Shown here: positions 14,258 through 25,752 of the stretch, in pieces
How positions within the stretch are numbered: position 1 is the stretch's first letter
Layout of the letters: each line of letters opens with the position of its first letter
Assembly (NCBI GenBank): GCA_016521575.1
Contig: JAEKDP010000009.1
Coordinates: forward strand, 1-64,000
Length of the DNA stretch: 64,000 nt
DNA from: Rhodobacteraceae bacterium F11138
GTDB taxonomy: Bacteria; Pseudomonadota; Alphaproteobacteria; Rhodobacterales; Rhodobacteraceae
Direction: 5' to 3'
Notes under the pieces: model-generated
Database searches by the model: none
Seen by the model: only the letters and a program-made list of their open reading frames with translations
What the model was told of the DNA's origin: nothing
Program-made: the position numbers and the translations under genes

Positions 14258-14330
14258 CCCACGCGGTTCGCGTTGAACTGACGCACTTTGTGAAACCGGA
14301 TCTTCCCCGGTCTGACACGGAACGCGGCGA

Positions 14331-15815
14331 TCAAGCGATGGTCTGCGGTTCATCCGGATCGTCGACGGGCCAGAAGGGCCGCACCCTGTGCTGCCACTGT
14401 ACGTCCTGCAATCGCACCGTCGCGCTGCCTGGTCCGTGTATGGCGATATGGGAAACATCGGGACCCAGAAGTTTACGAAAGTTCATCAGGTTCTTGAACG
14501 ACAGGATCTTGCAGGCACCGGTTTGGATGCCGCACGCCAGATAGTGTTCGTCCAGATTTTCATAGAACGGATGGCTGCCCACAAGCAACCGCAGCCCGCC
14601 GGCGCGCAGCACCACGGACGGCCCCAACGTCATCCTGCGTCCCATGGCCGGCCCGTCCCGATAGATGAAATCGCCGGTGCACAGCCGCTCGACCGTGGCC
14701 GTCAACTCCACCGGTGAATGCCAGCGGATGTCCACCCCTGCCCCCACCGTGAACCGCGCCTTCGCACCCTCACCCAACGCAACAGCCTGCCGAACCGCCT
14801 GTGGATCAACGATGAACACCGCCGAGTCGACGTCGGGAGCATGGTCCAAAATCGCCCGTACCAGCGCAGGCGAGTCGCCGGATGCACCGGCCCCCATACT
14901 GTCGGGCGCATCGATAATAAGAACCCGACCCTTGGTCGCGACAGCGGCTTTCACCGCGTTCTGGGCGGTCATGGTCGGAACCTCGACATCCCGGCGACGA
15001 TTCCACATCGCATCCAGGATTTCACGCGCCACGGTGTGTGCGGCCTCGGGGTCGGCATCGGTGACGGCCAGCCCGGTGATCCCCACATCCGCCATGTCCA
15101 GCCAGGGTTGCACCGGAAAAAAGCTTACCGAAAGGGCGCAGCCTTCGGCCTCGATCCGCCGGGCCTGCGCGGCGACCTGCGCCATCGGCGCATCGCCCAG
15201 TGTCGCGCCCCCCAGCACCGGGAAGATGGCATTGTATTTGCACAGACGCGTGACCGGGCGGATGTCCCCTTGGATTGTACGCACCAGCAGTTCGGTGGCG
15301 CGCGCACCCGTTTCATAGGCATCCACATGCGGATAGGTTTCAAAACCCACGATGATCTGCGCCGCTTTGACCATGCGCGGGGTCACATGGGCGTGCAGGT
15401 CCAGGCTGATGGCGATTGGCACCGAGGGTCCGATTTGGTCACGGATTGCCGACAGGATCGCGCCTTCGGGATCGTCTTCCGTTTCGCAGATCATCGCGCC
15501 ATGAAGTTCCAGATAGATCCCGTCCAGCGGCATGGCGGCGACTAGTCCATCCACGATCCGCGATTTCGCCTGTTCATAGAACCCGTCCTTGACGCGCCCG
15601 CCCGACACGCAACGCGCCGCATAGATCGGCACGGCTTCGAGTTCTGCCTTGCGTAAAACATCGACCGCACCCGTCATCCCCAGCCGGGTGCCCTCCGAGG
15701 CCGCGAGCGCATCGGGCCCCTCGTGGATTCCGAAACGGGCAAAATCGACCTGGCCAACCGTTCCCAGCGACAGGCTGTTGCCCTCGAACATGAAACTGGC
15801 AACCGCCACCCGCAT
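14331..15815 (-). CDS. M81 family metallopeptidase (MlrC-like), second copy
   Basis: 494 residues, a second M81 protein in the locus, clearly diverged from the first. It shows YLELHGAMIC around 101-110, DLHAH at 139-143 and GFETYPHVDAYETG after it, matching the metal-site pattern, and IDAPDSMGAGASGDSPALVRA in the C-terminal half. Ribosome binding site AGGAGG precedes the ATG by 8 nt. It converges on the operon that holds the other copy, and a large inverted repeat about 110 bp upstream shares its core with the XRE operators, which suggests joint control. Confidence 0.86.
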   Translation of the reverse strand: MRVAVASFMFEGNSLSLGTVGQVDFARFGIHEGPDALAASEGTRLGMTGAVDVLRKAELEAVPIYAARCVSGGRVKDGFYEQAKSRIVDGLVAAMPLDGIYLELHGAMICETEDDPEGAILSAIRDQIGPSVPIAISLDLHAHVTPRMVKAAQIIVGFETYPHVDAYETGARATELLVRTIQGDIRPVTRLCKYNAIFPVLGGATLGDAPMAQVAAQARRIEAEGCALSVSFFPVQPWLDMADVGITGLAVTDADPEAAHTVAREILDAMWNRRRDVEVPTMTAQNAVKAAVATKGRVLIIDAPDSMGAGASGDSPALVRAILDHAPDVDSAVFIVDPQAVRQAVALGEGAKARFTVGAGVDIRWHSPVELTATVERLCTGDFIYRDGPAMGRRMTLGPSVVLRAGGLRLLVGSHPFYENLDEHYLACGIQTGACKILSFKNLMNFRKLLGPDVSHIAIHGPGSATVRLQDVQWQHRVRPFWPVDDPDEPQTIA

Positions 15816-15922
15816 CGTTGCGCCCTCCTTAGGCCCTGTGGTTCAGCACCGGGCGCCATGCGCCAGATCGTTCTTGATCGCCGTCCCATATCCTGTGCGG
15901 ATTGTTTGCAATAAAGCTGTAC

Positions 15923-15948
15923 ATATTCAATTGGAAACAATTGAATAT
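15923..15948. promoter_or_regulatory. Inverted repeat upstream of the second M81 gene, related to the XRE operators
   Basis: Perfect 11-bp arms ATATTCAATTG (15923-15933) and CAATTGAATAT (15938-15948) with a 4-nt spacer. The left half continues as CAATTGGAAA, identical over 10 bases to the core of the palindrome at 6917-6930. It lies 108 bp upstream of the divergent-strand M81 start codon and after the end of thiF. A second operator of the same regulator is the simplest reading. Confidence 0.6.
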
Positions 15949-16038
15949 TGCATCAGATTCTCTGATGATTTGCACACCCGCCTGAACGGTCAACGGGTTT
16001 CCCGGCCGGTTTTCATTCTGGCATCGCCGTGTTTCCGT

Positions 16039-17016
16039 TCACCCGCAGGCGCTTGCGGCCAGCAGGGCCAGATTTCGGTGACCACGCGCGCGCAACCTGT
16101 TTGCAACCCGCCAGGCACGCAAACCCGAAGCGCAGCACAAAACCACCCTTTGGTCCGGCCTCGCCGGGTCGGTCTGGACGCGATCCGGGTCCTGTCTTTC
16201 GGCCTGTGCAACAATCCGGTCGGGCGTCTCGGACGCGCTGCGCAGGTCCACCACCCGGTCGGCGGCGGACAATTCCGCCCGCGACACGAAAGGCAACCCA
16301 TCCGGCGGCTCCGATGCGTCATCAAAGCGAAACCCGCCAAACCGAAACCCCTGACTGTCCAGCGTGATCATGCGCCCCAGCGGCAAGGGCGGCAGGTCCA
16401 GCAGGACCTGCAAAGCCATCTGCGCCTGCAAGCTGCCGATCATCGCGACCACCGGACCCATCACCCCGGCGGTCGCGCAGCTTGCGCCGCTGGTCGGCGG
16501 ATCCGGAAAGACCGCGCGCAGCGACGGGGCGGCCCCGCAAAACCCGCCGACATATCCGCCTGAACCCAGGGCGCTGGCCGAGATCAGCGGGGTGCCACCC
16601 GCCAGGCAGACATCCGACAGGATATAGGACACGGCAAAACTGTCTGCCGCATCGATAACCAGATCCGCATCGGCCACCAGCGCAGCGGCATTGCCCGGAT
16701 GCAGAGCCTCGGTTCTGGCGGCGACGTCAACCGACGGGTTGAGCGCCAGCATGTGATCGCGGGCGGCTACCGCTTTGCTGCGGCCCAGATCGGACATGCG
16801 ATACAGCGGCTGGCGATGCAGGTTGCTGACCTCGACATGATCCGGATCCAGCACCGTGATGCGCCCGACCCCCGCACCCGCAAGATATTGCAGCACGGGA
16901 CAGCCCAACCCGCCGGCACCGACAACAGCAACATGGGCCGCCGCCAGCCGGGCCTGCCCCTGTGCGCCAATCCCCGGCAGAACCATCTGACGGGCATAGC
17001 GGTTCACAGGGCGCAT
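16039..17016 (-). CDS. thiF: ThiF/HesA/MoeB-type adenylyltransferase with C-terminal rhodanese-like domain
   Basis: 325 residues; an alternative ATG 12 nt upstream gives 329. The E1-like domain starts RYARQMVLPGIG, has the nucleotide motif GAGGLG (33-38) and the conserved VEVSNLHRQPLYRMSDLGRSKA. It activates the ThiS C-terminus as acyl-adenylate. The usual zinc CxxC pairs are absent: PSLRAVFPDPP stands where PCYRCLFP-like sequence is typical. The C-terminal 80 residues form a short rhodanese-like domain with an active loop CCASGLRAW, which could deliver sulfur. It overlaps thiE by 13 bases and ends the thi operon. Confidence 0.85.
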   Translation of the reverse strand: MRPVNRYARQMVLPGIGAQGQARLAAAHVAVVGAGGLGCPVLQYLAGAGVGRITVLDPDHVEVSNLHRQPLYRMSDLGRSKAVAARDHMLALNPSVDVAARTEALHPGNAAALVADADLVIDAADSFAVSYILSDVCLAGGTPLISASALGSGGYVGGFCGAAPSLRAVFPDPPTSGASCATAGVMGPVVAMIGSLQAQMALQVLLDLPPLPLGRMITLDSQGFRFGGFRFDDASEPPDGLPFVSRAELSAADRVVDLRSASETPDRIVAQAERQDPDRVQTDPARPDQRVVLCCASGLRAWRVANRLRARGHRNLALLAASACG

Positions 17017-17600
17017 GTCTCGATCCATTCCAGGGTACGCGCTTCGGGGTCGGCGGCGGTCTGTATATCGGTCACGACCGCCACGCTGTCGGCCCCGGCC
17101 GCAAAGACGCCCGGCGCGCGTTCAGGCGTCAGCCCGCCAATCGCGACCAGGGGGATATCGCCGGTTCGCGCTTTCCACCGGGTGATTTTGTGCACCCCCT
17201 GCGGTGCCCATTTCATCTTTTTCAACAGGGTCGGATATATCGGCCCAAGCGCCACATAGGCCGGATCCAGCGCCAGCGCCCGATCCAGTTCCGTCTCGTC
17301 ATGGGTCGACAATCCGTATCGCACACCCGCGCGGCGCAAAGCCGCGAAATCGGCACGGTCCATGTCCTCCTGGCCCAAGTGGACGAAACCGCATCGCAAA
17401 TCCAGCGCCGCCTGCCAGTGGTCGTTCACCACCAATTGCGCCCCATGCACCGCGCAGACATCCCGGGCGCGGGCGATCTGGCGGCGGATTTCCTCATCGG
17501 GCTGTTCCTTGATGCGCAGCTGCACCAGCCCGACCCCATGCGGAACCAGCAGTTCCAGCCGCCCCACATGGCCGACGATCAGATAGAACCGCTGCATCAC
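17004..17600 (-). CDS. thiE: Thiamine phosphate synthase
   Basis: 198-residue TIM-barrel protein. It joins HMP-PP and the thiazole phosphate to give thiamine monophosphate. Family landmarks are VQLRIKEQ near residue 26, VVNDHWQAA near 57, VHLGQEDM near 73, GLSTHDETE and ALGPIYPT in the middle, and [28 protein letters not shown] at the end (phosphate-binding loop). ATGA overlap with thiG. Slightly shorter than many ThiE proteins but the core is complete. Confidence 0.9.
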   Translation of the reverse strand: MMQRFYLIVGHVGRLELLVPHGVGLVQLRIKEQPDEEIRRQIARARDVCAVHGAQLVVNDHWQAALDLRCGFVHLGQEDMDRADFAALRRAGVRYGLSTHDETELDRALALDPAYVALGPIYPTLLKKMKWAPQGVHKITRWKARTGDIPLVAIGGLTPERAPGVFAAGADSVAVVTDIQTAADPEARTLEWIETCAL

Positions 17601-18364
17601 GCCAACTCCGCCAGACCCAGCACCGGGGTCGAGGGCACCGCCATGTCCCGCGGCTCCATTGGGTCGGCGTCAAACCCCGACCGCCCGGCCAGAACCGCCT
17701 GTGCCATGGCGCGGGCCATCATCACCGGATCCCCCGCCCTGGCCACGGCCGTGTTCAGCAACACCGCATCCATGCCCAGTTCCATCGCCATGCAGGCATC
17801 CGAAGGCCGACCGATCCCGGCATCGACAATCAGCGGAACATCCGGAAAATGCGCCCGCATGGCCCGCAGACCATCCCGGTTGCGCAGCCCCTGCCCCGAA
17901 CCGATGGGCGCGCCCCAGGGCATCAAGACCTGACAGCCCGCATCCAGCAGCCTTTCTCCCACCACCAGATCATCGGTGGTATAGGGAAACACGCTGAACC
18001 CTTCCCCGCAAAGAATACCGGCCGCCTCGACCAGCTGGAACACATCGGGTTGCAAGCTGTCGCTGTGCCCGATCACTTCCAGCTTGATCCAGTCAGTACC
18101 GAACAGATCACGCGCCATGCGGGCCGTGGTTACGGCCTCCTGCACGGAATGACATCCGGCGGTATTGGGCAAGATGCGCGCGCCGGTTGCCTGCACCCGG
18201 TCCCAGAAACCGGCGCCGCTGCCATCCGCGGTTTCGCGGCGCAGGGACACGGTCACAACATCGCAACCGCTGGCGTCGATCGCGGCGGCCAGAATGGCAG
18301 GGGACGGGTATTGCGCCGTGCCCAGCAACAACCGCGAAGCTATCTCGGTGTCATACAACCGCAT
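17597..18364 (-). CDS. thiG: Thiazole synthase
   Basis: 255 residues. It builds the thiazole phosphate from deoxyxylulose phosphate, dehydroglycine and ThiS thiocarboxylate. The Schiff-base lysine is Lys94 in [22 protein letters not shown] precedes it and [14 protein letters not shown] and [11 protein letters not shown] follow, all diagnostic. I start at 18364 ([10 protein letters not shown]), one base after the thiS stop region, rather than at the longer frame. Dehydroglycine would come from ThiO. Confidence 0.93.
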   Translation of the reverse strand: MRLYDTEIASRLLLGTAQYPSPAILAAAIDASGCDVVTVSLRRETADGSGAGFWDRVQATGARILPNTAGCHSVQEAVTTARMARDLFGTDWIKLEVIGHSDSLQPDVFQLVEAAGILCGEGFSVFPYTTDDLVVGERLLDAGCQVLMPWGAPIGSGQGLRNRDGLRAMRAHFPDVPLIVDAGIGRPSDACMAMELGMDAVLLNTAVARAGDPVMMARAMAQAVLAGRSGFDADPMEPRDMAVPSTPVLGLAELA

Positions 18365-18495
18365 CTCAACCTCCCTGCATGGGCGCAAGGACTTCCAGCC
18401 TGTCGCCTTCGTTCATTCGGGTGTCCTGCCGGTTCTGGCGTGGCACGAAATTTCCGTTCAGGGCCGTGGCAACGGCGGGATTGGAAAAGCCCAGC

Positions 18496-21320
<2,825 letters not shown>

Positions 21321-21420
21321 TCAAAAGGACACCAGATGAATTTCGGCTCGGGAAACAGGCGGCGGGATTGGCCACCGTGTCAGGTTGCACATCGGACTTC
21401 AGGCGATGCGCGCCCTCAGC

Positions 21421-21520
21421 TTCCTACGCCAGTATCAACTGGGTCAGGTTCAAAGGGTCGCGACACTGCAGCCTTGCTGCCATTCGCCTCTCAGTCCCTC
21501 GGTCGGGACTCCCCTGCGTG
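21421..21520 (-). promoter_or_regulatory. TPP riboswitch (THI element)
   Basis: On the minus strand, about 125 nt upstream of thiC. The conserved elements appear in order: GGGACTGAGAGGCG (pyrimidine-sensing arm, about 21505-21486), then ACCCTTTGAACCTGA (about 21459-21445) and the closing strand ending GGCGTAGGAAG near 21420. Binding of thiamine pyrophosphate would lower expression of thiCOSGEF. The boundaries are set by conserved sequence, not by folding calculation. Confidence 0.94.
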
Positions 21521-21603
21521 CCTATTGGCTAGTCAATCGCCGCAGGGGGTGCAAGGAAAATCTGGAACCCCCCGCAGAAGCGCCGTATCCCGCAAGCGGG
21601 GTG

Positions 21604-22851
21604 TCAGGATGCGCGGCGCGGCGCGGTGACGCGCGAAAAGCCCGCCATGTTGGCATAGCCCCCAACGATCGCCTTGCGGTCTTCATACCCAAGCACCGAG
21701 TCGATCGACTGGAAACCGGCGGGGGCCAATTTTTCGACTTCGTCGATCACCCGTTCCGGGCCGCCGATGCGATTGGTGCGCACGACCTCGGCGGTCTTGG
21801 GCAGCCGGTCCTTTTCATATTGCCACAGCGCAGCACGGGGGTGTTCCGCGCTTTGCAGGGCATCTGCCAGGCTTCGCGCGTCCAGAATCGCCTGGGACGC
21901 GCCGTTGGAACCGACCGGGTACATCGGATGCGCCGCATCCCCCAGCAACGTCACACGGCCAAAGGTCCAGCGGCTCAACGGGTCACGGTCGGCCATGGGA
22001 TATTCGAAAATGGCCTGCGATTTGCGGACCAGCCCGCCGATGTCCATGCCCGGCACATGAAACCGCAGGGCGTGGGGCAGAACCTCGGCCAGCGGTGCCT
22101 GACGCGACCAGTTGTCGGGCGGAGGTGTGGAAACCGCCGGATCCTTGATCCGCACATTGACCACCCAGTTCATCAACTGTTTGCCCTTCACCGCCGGAGC
22201 GATCGGGTAGAGCACGAATTTGCCGCCCAGCCCGCCGCCAATGGCCATGCTTTCACCGTCTTCCCAGACCGGCCATTCGGCAGCGCCCCGCCACATCACG
22301 ACCCCCTGCCACGAAGGCGCGCCTTCGTTTGGATAGAAATGGCGACGCCCGGCCGAATGGATTCCGTCGGCACAGATCAGCACCTCGGCCCGGTGCGACA
22401 CGGCGGCATCCCCCTGAACACTGTCGGTGAAATGCGCTGTCACCCCGGCGTCGTCCTGGATGAACCCGGCCAGCCGGCGGCCGGTGCGGATCGCATCCGG
22501 GCCCAGCCGGTCGATCACCGCGTCATGGATCACCTTTTGCAACCGTCCGCGATGGATCGAGAATTGCGGCACCTCGTGACCGGCATGCAGCCCGCGCAGC
22601 TCGGACCAGACTTCCTGCCCCTGTTTCGTCAGATAGGACAGTTTGCGGGTTCTCACGCCGACCTTGTCAAGCGCATCCAGCAACCCGAGGTCGGCCAGTT
22701 CCCGGATCGCATGGGGCAACACGTTGATGCCAACGCCGACTTCGCGCACTTCGCGCGCGGCTTCGTAAATCTGAACCGGAATGCCCCGCGCATGCAGCAT
22801 CAGCGCCGTGGTCAGCCCCCCGATGCCTGCGCCCGCGATAATGACTGTCAT
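21604..22851 (-). CDS. FAD-dependent aromatic monooxygenase (group A flavoprotein hydroxylase)
   Basis: 415 residues. It has the three motifs of single-component flavin hydroxylases: GAGIGG at 7-12, CADGIHS (DG motif) near 170 and LLGDAAHPMYPVGSNGASQAI (GD motif) near 300. It is of the PhzS / flavin-dependent oxidoreductase type rather than typical salicylate hydroxylase. Expected reaction: NAD(P)H- and O2-dependent hydroxylation of an aromatic or heteroaromatic acid. It follows a cupin gene by 2 nt and a Liv-type transporter operon, so the transporter may import its substrate. Substrate unknown. Confidence 0.85.
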   Translation of the reverse strand: MTVIIAGAGIGGLTTALMLHARGIPVQIYEAAREVREVGVGINVLPHAIRELADLGLLDALDKVGVRTRKLSYLTKQGQEVWSELRGLHAGHEVPQFSIHRGRLQKVIHDAVIDRLGPDAIRTGRRLAGFIQDDAGVTAHFTDSVQGDAAVSHRAEVLICADGIHSAGRRHFYPNEGAPSWQGVVMWRGAAEWPVWEDGESMAIGGGLGGKFVLYPIAPAVKGKQLMNWVVNVRIKDPAVSTPPPDNWSRQAPLAEVLPHALRFHVPGMDIGGLVRKSQAIFEYPMADRDPLSRWTFGRVTLLGDAAHPMYPVGSNGASQAILDARSLADALQSAEHPRAALWQYEKDRLPKTAEVVRTNRIGGPERVIDEVEKLAPAGFQSIDSVLGYEDRKAIVGGYANMAGFSRVTAPRRAS

Positions 22852-22853
22852 GG

Positions 22854-23300
22854 TTACGCTTCCTCGGGTGGCAGAAAATCCACCTCGTGCTTGGCCGAGA
22901 CCGCAACCACATCCGCCGGGTTGGGTTCGGGACCCAGATTGTGCAACGCCCAGAACAGATCATACAGCTTGCGTGTCGGCGCGACCCAGAACAGGCATTT
23001 GATGGTCTGATCGGTCTTGTTGTAGATGCCATGCGGAATGCCCTTGGGCAGGCGGATCAGGTCGCTGGGTTCCGCATAGGTTTCCACGCCGTTCAGCAGC
23101 ACATCAAACCGCCCTTCAAGCACATAGATGAATTCATCCTGTGTCGGGTGAATATGCGGCGGCACGAAAGTGCCCTTGGGCAGGGTCGCATGCCAGGCCA
23201 TGGATGCGTCGGATTTCTGCTTGGGCACATAGGTCTGGCCCAGGATGTTCCAGCTGATTTCGTCAATGCCGGTATTGGACTTGGTGACGCCGGGTATCAT
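22854..23300 (-). CDS. Cupin domain protein (paralogue of the cupin at 34253)
   Basis: 148-residue single-domain cupin. Metal ligands are visible as His49, His51 and Glu56 in PPHIHPTQDEF and His90 in LPKGIPHG. The protein aligns without gaps over the metal site with the cupin at 34253-34690, including the C-terminal EVDFLPP. Both are immediately upstream of a flavin monooxygenase gene. It could be a small dioxygenase or isomerase acting on the hydroxylated product; no closer assignment is possible. Confidence 0.82.
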   Translation of the reverse strand: MIPGVTKSNTGIDEISWNILGQTYVPKQKSDASMAWHATLPKGTFVPPHIHPTQDEFIYVLEGRFDVLLNGVETYAEPSDLIRLPKGIPHGIYNKTDQTIKCLFWVAPTRKLYDLFWALHNLGPEPNPADVVAVSAKHEVDFLPPEEA

Positions 23301-23321
23301 GATCGGTATTCTCCTTGGACT

Positions 23322-24008
23322 TCAGACATGCAGGAAACGGTCCTTGACCTCGGGGCTGGCAAGGATTTCATCGGTTGTGCCCGACCAGACAACGCGGCCC
23401 TTTTCGATGACCACGTGATGATCGGCTATTCTTGTCAGGGCATCGACATTCTTGTCGATGACGAGGATCGCCTCGCCTTCTTCCTTGAGCCGTTCAAGGC
23501 AGGCCCAGATGTCCGCGCGGATCAGTGGCGCCAGTCCTTCGGTGGCTTCGTCCAGCACGACAAGCTGCGGATTGATCATCAGCGCGCGCCCGATGGCAAG
23601 CATCTGCTGTTCCCCGCCCGACAATTGATTGCCCATGTTGCGGCGGCGTTCCTCAAGACGCGGGAACAGATCATACACCCGCCGGATCGTCCACTTGCCA
23701 GGCCGCGCCGTGGCGCGCAGGTTTTCTTCCACGTTCAGCGTGGGGAAAATCTGGCGGCCTTCCGGAACATAGCCCAGACCGGCCACCGCAATCCGGTGTG
23801 GCTCGGCCCCGGTCAGATCCCTGCCCCCGATTCTGACGCATCCGGCACGGGGTTTGACAAGACCAAAGATCGACTTGATCGTCGTGGTCTTGCCCATGCC
23901 GTTGCGGCCCAACAGCGTCACGACCTCGCCTTCGTTTACATGCAGATCGATCCCGAACAGGATCTGGCTTTCTCCATAGCCGGCTTCAAGCCCTTGAACA
24001 TCCAGCAT
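23322..24008 (-). CDS. livF: Branched-chain-amino-acid-type ABC transporter ATP-binding protein (LivF)
   Basis: 228 residues. Walker A GRNGMGKTT near 34, signature LSGGEQQ near 134 and Walker B LVVLDEATEGL near 155, all intact. One of two ATPases of a Liv/HAAT-type importer. It overlaps livG by one base and precedes the cupin by 21 nt. Confidence 0.92.
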   Translation of the reverse strand: MLDVQGLEAGYGESQILFGIDLHVNEGEVVTLLGRNGMGKTTTIKSIFGLVKPRAGCVRIGGRDLTGAEPHRIAVAGLGYVPEGRQIFPTLNVEENLRATARPGKWTIRRVYDLFPRLEERRRNMGNQLSGGEQQMLAIGRALMINPQLVVLDEATEGLAPLIRADIWACLERLKEEGEAILVIDKNVDALTRIADHHVVIEKGRVVWSGTTDEILASPEVKDRFLHV

Positions 24009-24763
24009 CAGACGACCTCTCCGGCTTCGTCGCCCAGATAGGCCGCCCGGACTTCGGGGTCCGAGCGCACCGCCTCGGGCGTGCCTGTTGCGATAATTCG
24101 ACCATAGACGAGAACCGACACCCGGTCGGCCAGCGCAAAGACCGCGTCCATGTCATGTTCGATCAACACGATGGTGAACCTGCCCTTCAGCTTTTGCAGG
24201 TTCGCGACAAAGGCTTCGGCATCTTCGCCCCCGACCCCGGCCAAAGGTTCATCCAGCAGCAGGATCGTGGGTTCGGTGGCCAGTGCGATGGCCAGTTCCA
24301 GCCGCCGGTGTTCGCCGTGGCTCAGCGATCTGGCGGTGATGTCGGCGCGGTGATCCAGCCCCGCCTCGCGCAGCGCCACAAGTGCGGCGTCATTCAGCGC
24401 GGCCTCGTCCGATACGGTTCTGAAAAACCGAAACGACGACCCATTGCGCGCCTGCACCGCCAGCGCCACGTTTTCCAGCGCCGTAAAGCCGGGCAGCACC
24501 GATGTAATCTGAAACGACCGGGCCAGACCCAGTTTTACCCGATCCGACATCGGCAGACGGGTCACGTCGCGTTCGCCGACCAGCACCGTCCCGCTGTCGG
24601 ATCGCAGCTGCCCGGACAATTGCGAAATCAGGGTCGTCTTGCCCGCGCCATTGGGCCCGATGATGGCATGAATCTCCCCCGGCACGAATTCAAGCGACAC
24701 ATCGTCCGTGACCTTCAGCGCCCCAAAGGATTTGGTCAGATTGCGCACAGTCAAAGACGTCAT
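24008..24763 (-). CDS. livG: Branched-chain-amino-acid-type ABC transporter ATP-binding protein (LivG)
   Basis: 251 residues from MTSLTVRNLTKSFGALKV. Walker A GPNGAGKTT, signature SHGEHRRLELA and Walker B TILLLDEPLAGV are present; the long insert between Walker A and signature is typical of LivG. The start at 24763 overlaps the livM stop (ATGA), which rules out longer versions of the frame. Confidence 0.92.
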   Translation of the reverse strand: MTSLTVRNLTKSFGALKVTDDVSLEFVPGEIHAIIGPNGAGKTTLISQLSGQLRSDSGTVLVGERDVTRLPMSDRVKLGLARSFQITSVLPGFTALENVALAVQARNGSSFRFFRTVSDEAALNDAALVALREAGLDHRADITARSLSHGEHRRLELAIALATEPTILLLDEPLAGVGGEDAEAFVANLQKLKGRFTIVLIEHDMDAVFALADRVSVLVYGRIIATGTPEAVRSDPEVRAAYLGDEAGEVV

Positions 24764-25752
24764 TGCCGTTTCCTCGCAAGGCCAAGCTGTTCCAGAAGCC
24801 CGGTGATGCCGCGCGGTGAAAACAGAACCATCAGCACCAGGAAAACCCCGAAGAACAGTTTCCAGTGTTTGGACAAGGCGCCCAGCCATTCTTCGAGCAT
24901 CAGGGCGGCGACGGCCCCCGCAATCGGACCGGCCAGCGTTCCGACGCCCCCCAGAACAACCATCACGATCAATTCGCCCGAGCGGTGCCATGACATGAAG
25001 GCAGGCGATACGAATTGCGCCTGATTGGCCAGAACCACACCGGCCACAGAGGTGATGCAGCCCGAGATGATGAAAGCCGTCAGCTGATAGCGGAAGGGCG
25101 AAAAGCCGATCGCCTCCATCCGCGTGGGATTTTCCCGAATGCCGGTCAGAACCCGCCCGAACCGCGATCCGACGATGCGATGGCACAGCAAGAACAGGCC
25201 GACCAGCAAGGCAAGCGTGACATAATACTGGCCGAAATCCGATTTCAGAAGATCCATGCCCAAGACCGTCGACCGCTGCGCAAGCGCCACGCCATCATCC
25301 CCCCCATAGGCCGACAGCGAGATGAAGAAGAAAAACGCCATCTGACCGAAAGCCAGCGTGATCATGATGAAATAGACACCCTTGGTGCGCAGGGAAATCG
25401 CGCCCGTGACAAAGGCGAAAGCCGCCGAAATCCCCGCCGCGAACAGGATCTGCAGGATCAGATCGTTCACCCCGTGACGCGACAGGATCGCAACCGCATA
25501 GGCCCCAAAGCCCAGATAGGCGGCATGGCCGAAACTGACCATCGCGCCATAGCCCAGGATCAGATCCAGCGCCATTGCAGCAATGGCATAGGCCAGGATC
25601 CGGGTGCCGATCAGCACATAGAACGGATCGTTCAGCACAGCGGCCAGGGGCGGCATGAGCGCGAAAATCGCGAACAGGACCAGTGCGGCCTTCAGGCGTC
25701 CCGCCAATGGGCGACGCGCGGTTGAAACGGGGGCTGCTGTTGCGTCGCTCAT
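24760..25752 (-). CDS. livM: Branched-chain-amino-acid-type ABC transporter permease (LivM)
   Basis: 330-residue membrane protein with eight or more hydrophobic helices and the LivM signatures LILGYGAMVSFGHAAYLGFGAYA and GRVLTGIRENPTRMEAIGFS; the GGVGTLAGPIAGA loop is the EAA-like coupling segment. ATGA overlaps on both sides. Confidence 0.92.
   Translation of the reverse strand: MSDATAAPVSTARRPLAGRLKAALVLFAIFALMPPLAAVLNDPFYVLIGTRILAYAIAAMALDLILGYGAMVSFGHAAYLGFGAYAVAILSRHGVNDLILQILFAAGISAAFAFVTGAISLRTKGVYFIMITLAFGQMAFFFFISLSAYGGDDGVALAQRSTVLGMDLLKSDFGQYYVTLALLVGLFLLCHRIVGSRFGRVLTGIRENPTRMEAIGFSPFRYQLTAFIISGCITSVAGVVLANQAQFVSPAFMSWHRSGELIVMVVLGGVGTLAGPIAGAVAALMLEEWLGALSKHWKLFFGVFLVLMVLFSPRGITGLLEQLGLARKRQ

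Noticed and set aside
14258-14330. Possible terminator between the convergent cyclodeaminase and M81 genes
   Set aside because: Only short imperfect complementarity, with no stable stem and no U-tract.
21525-21600. Promoter for thiC with TTGCAC or TTGACT as -35 box
   Set aside because: No matching -10 sequence at 16-18 nt; only TAGCCA could serve. Too weak to annotate.
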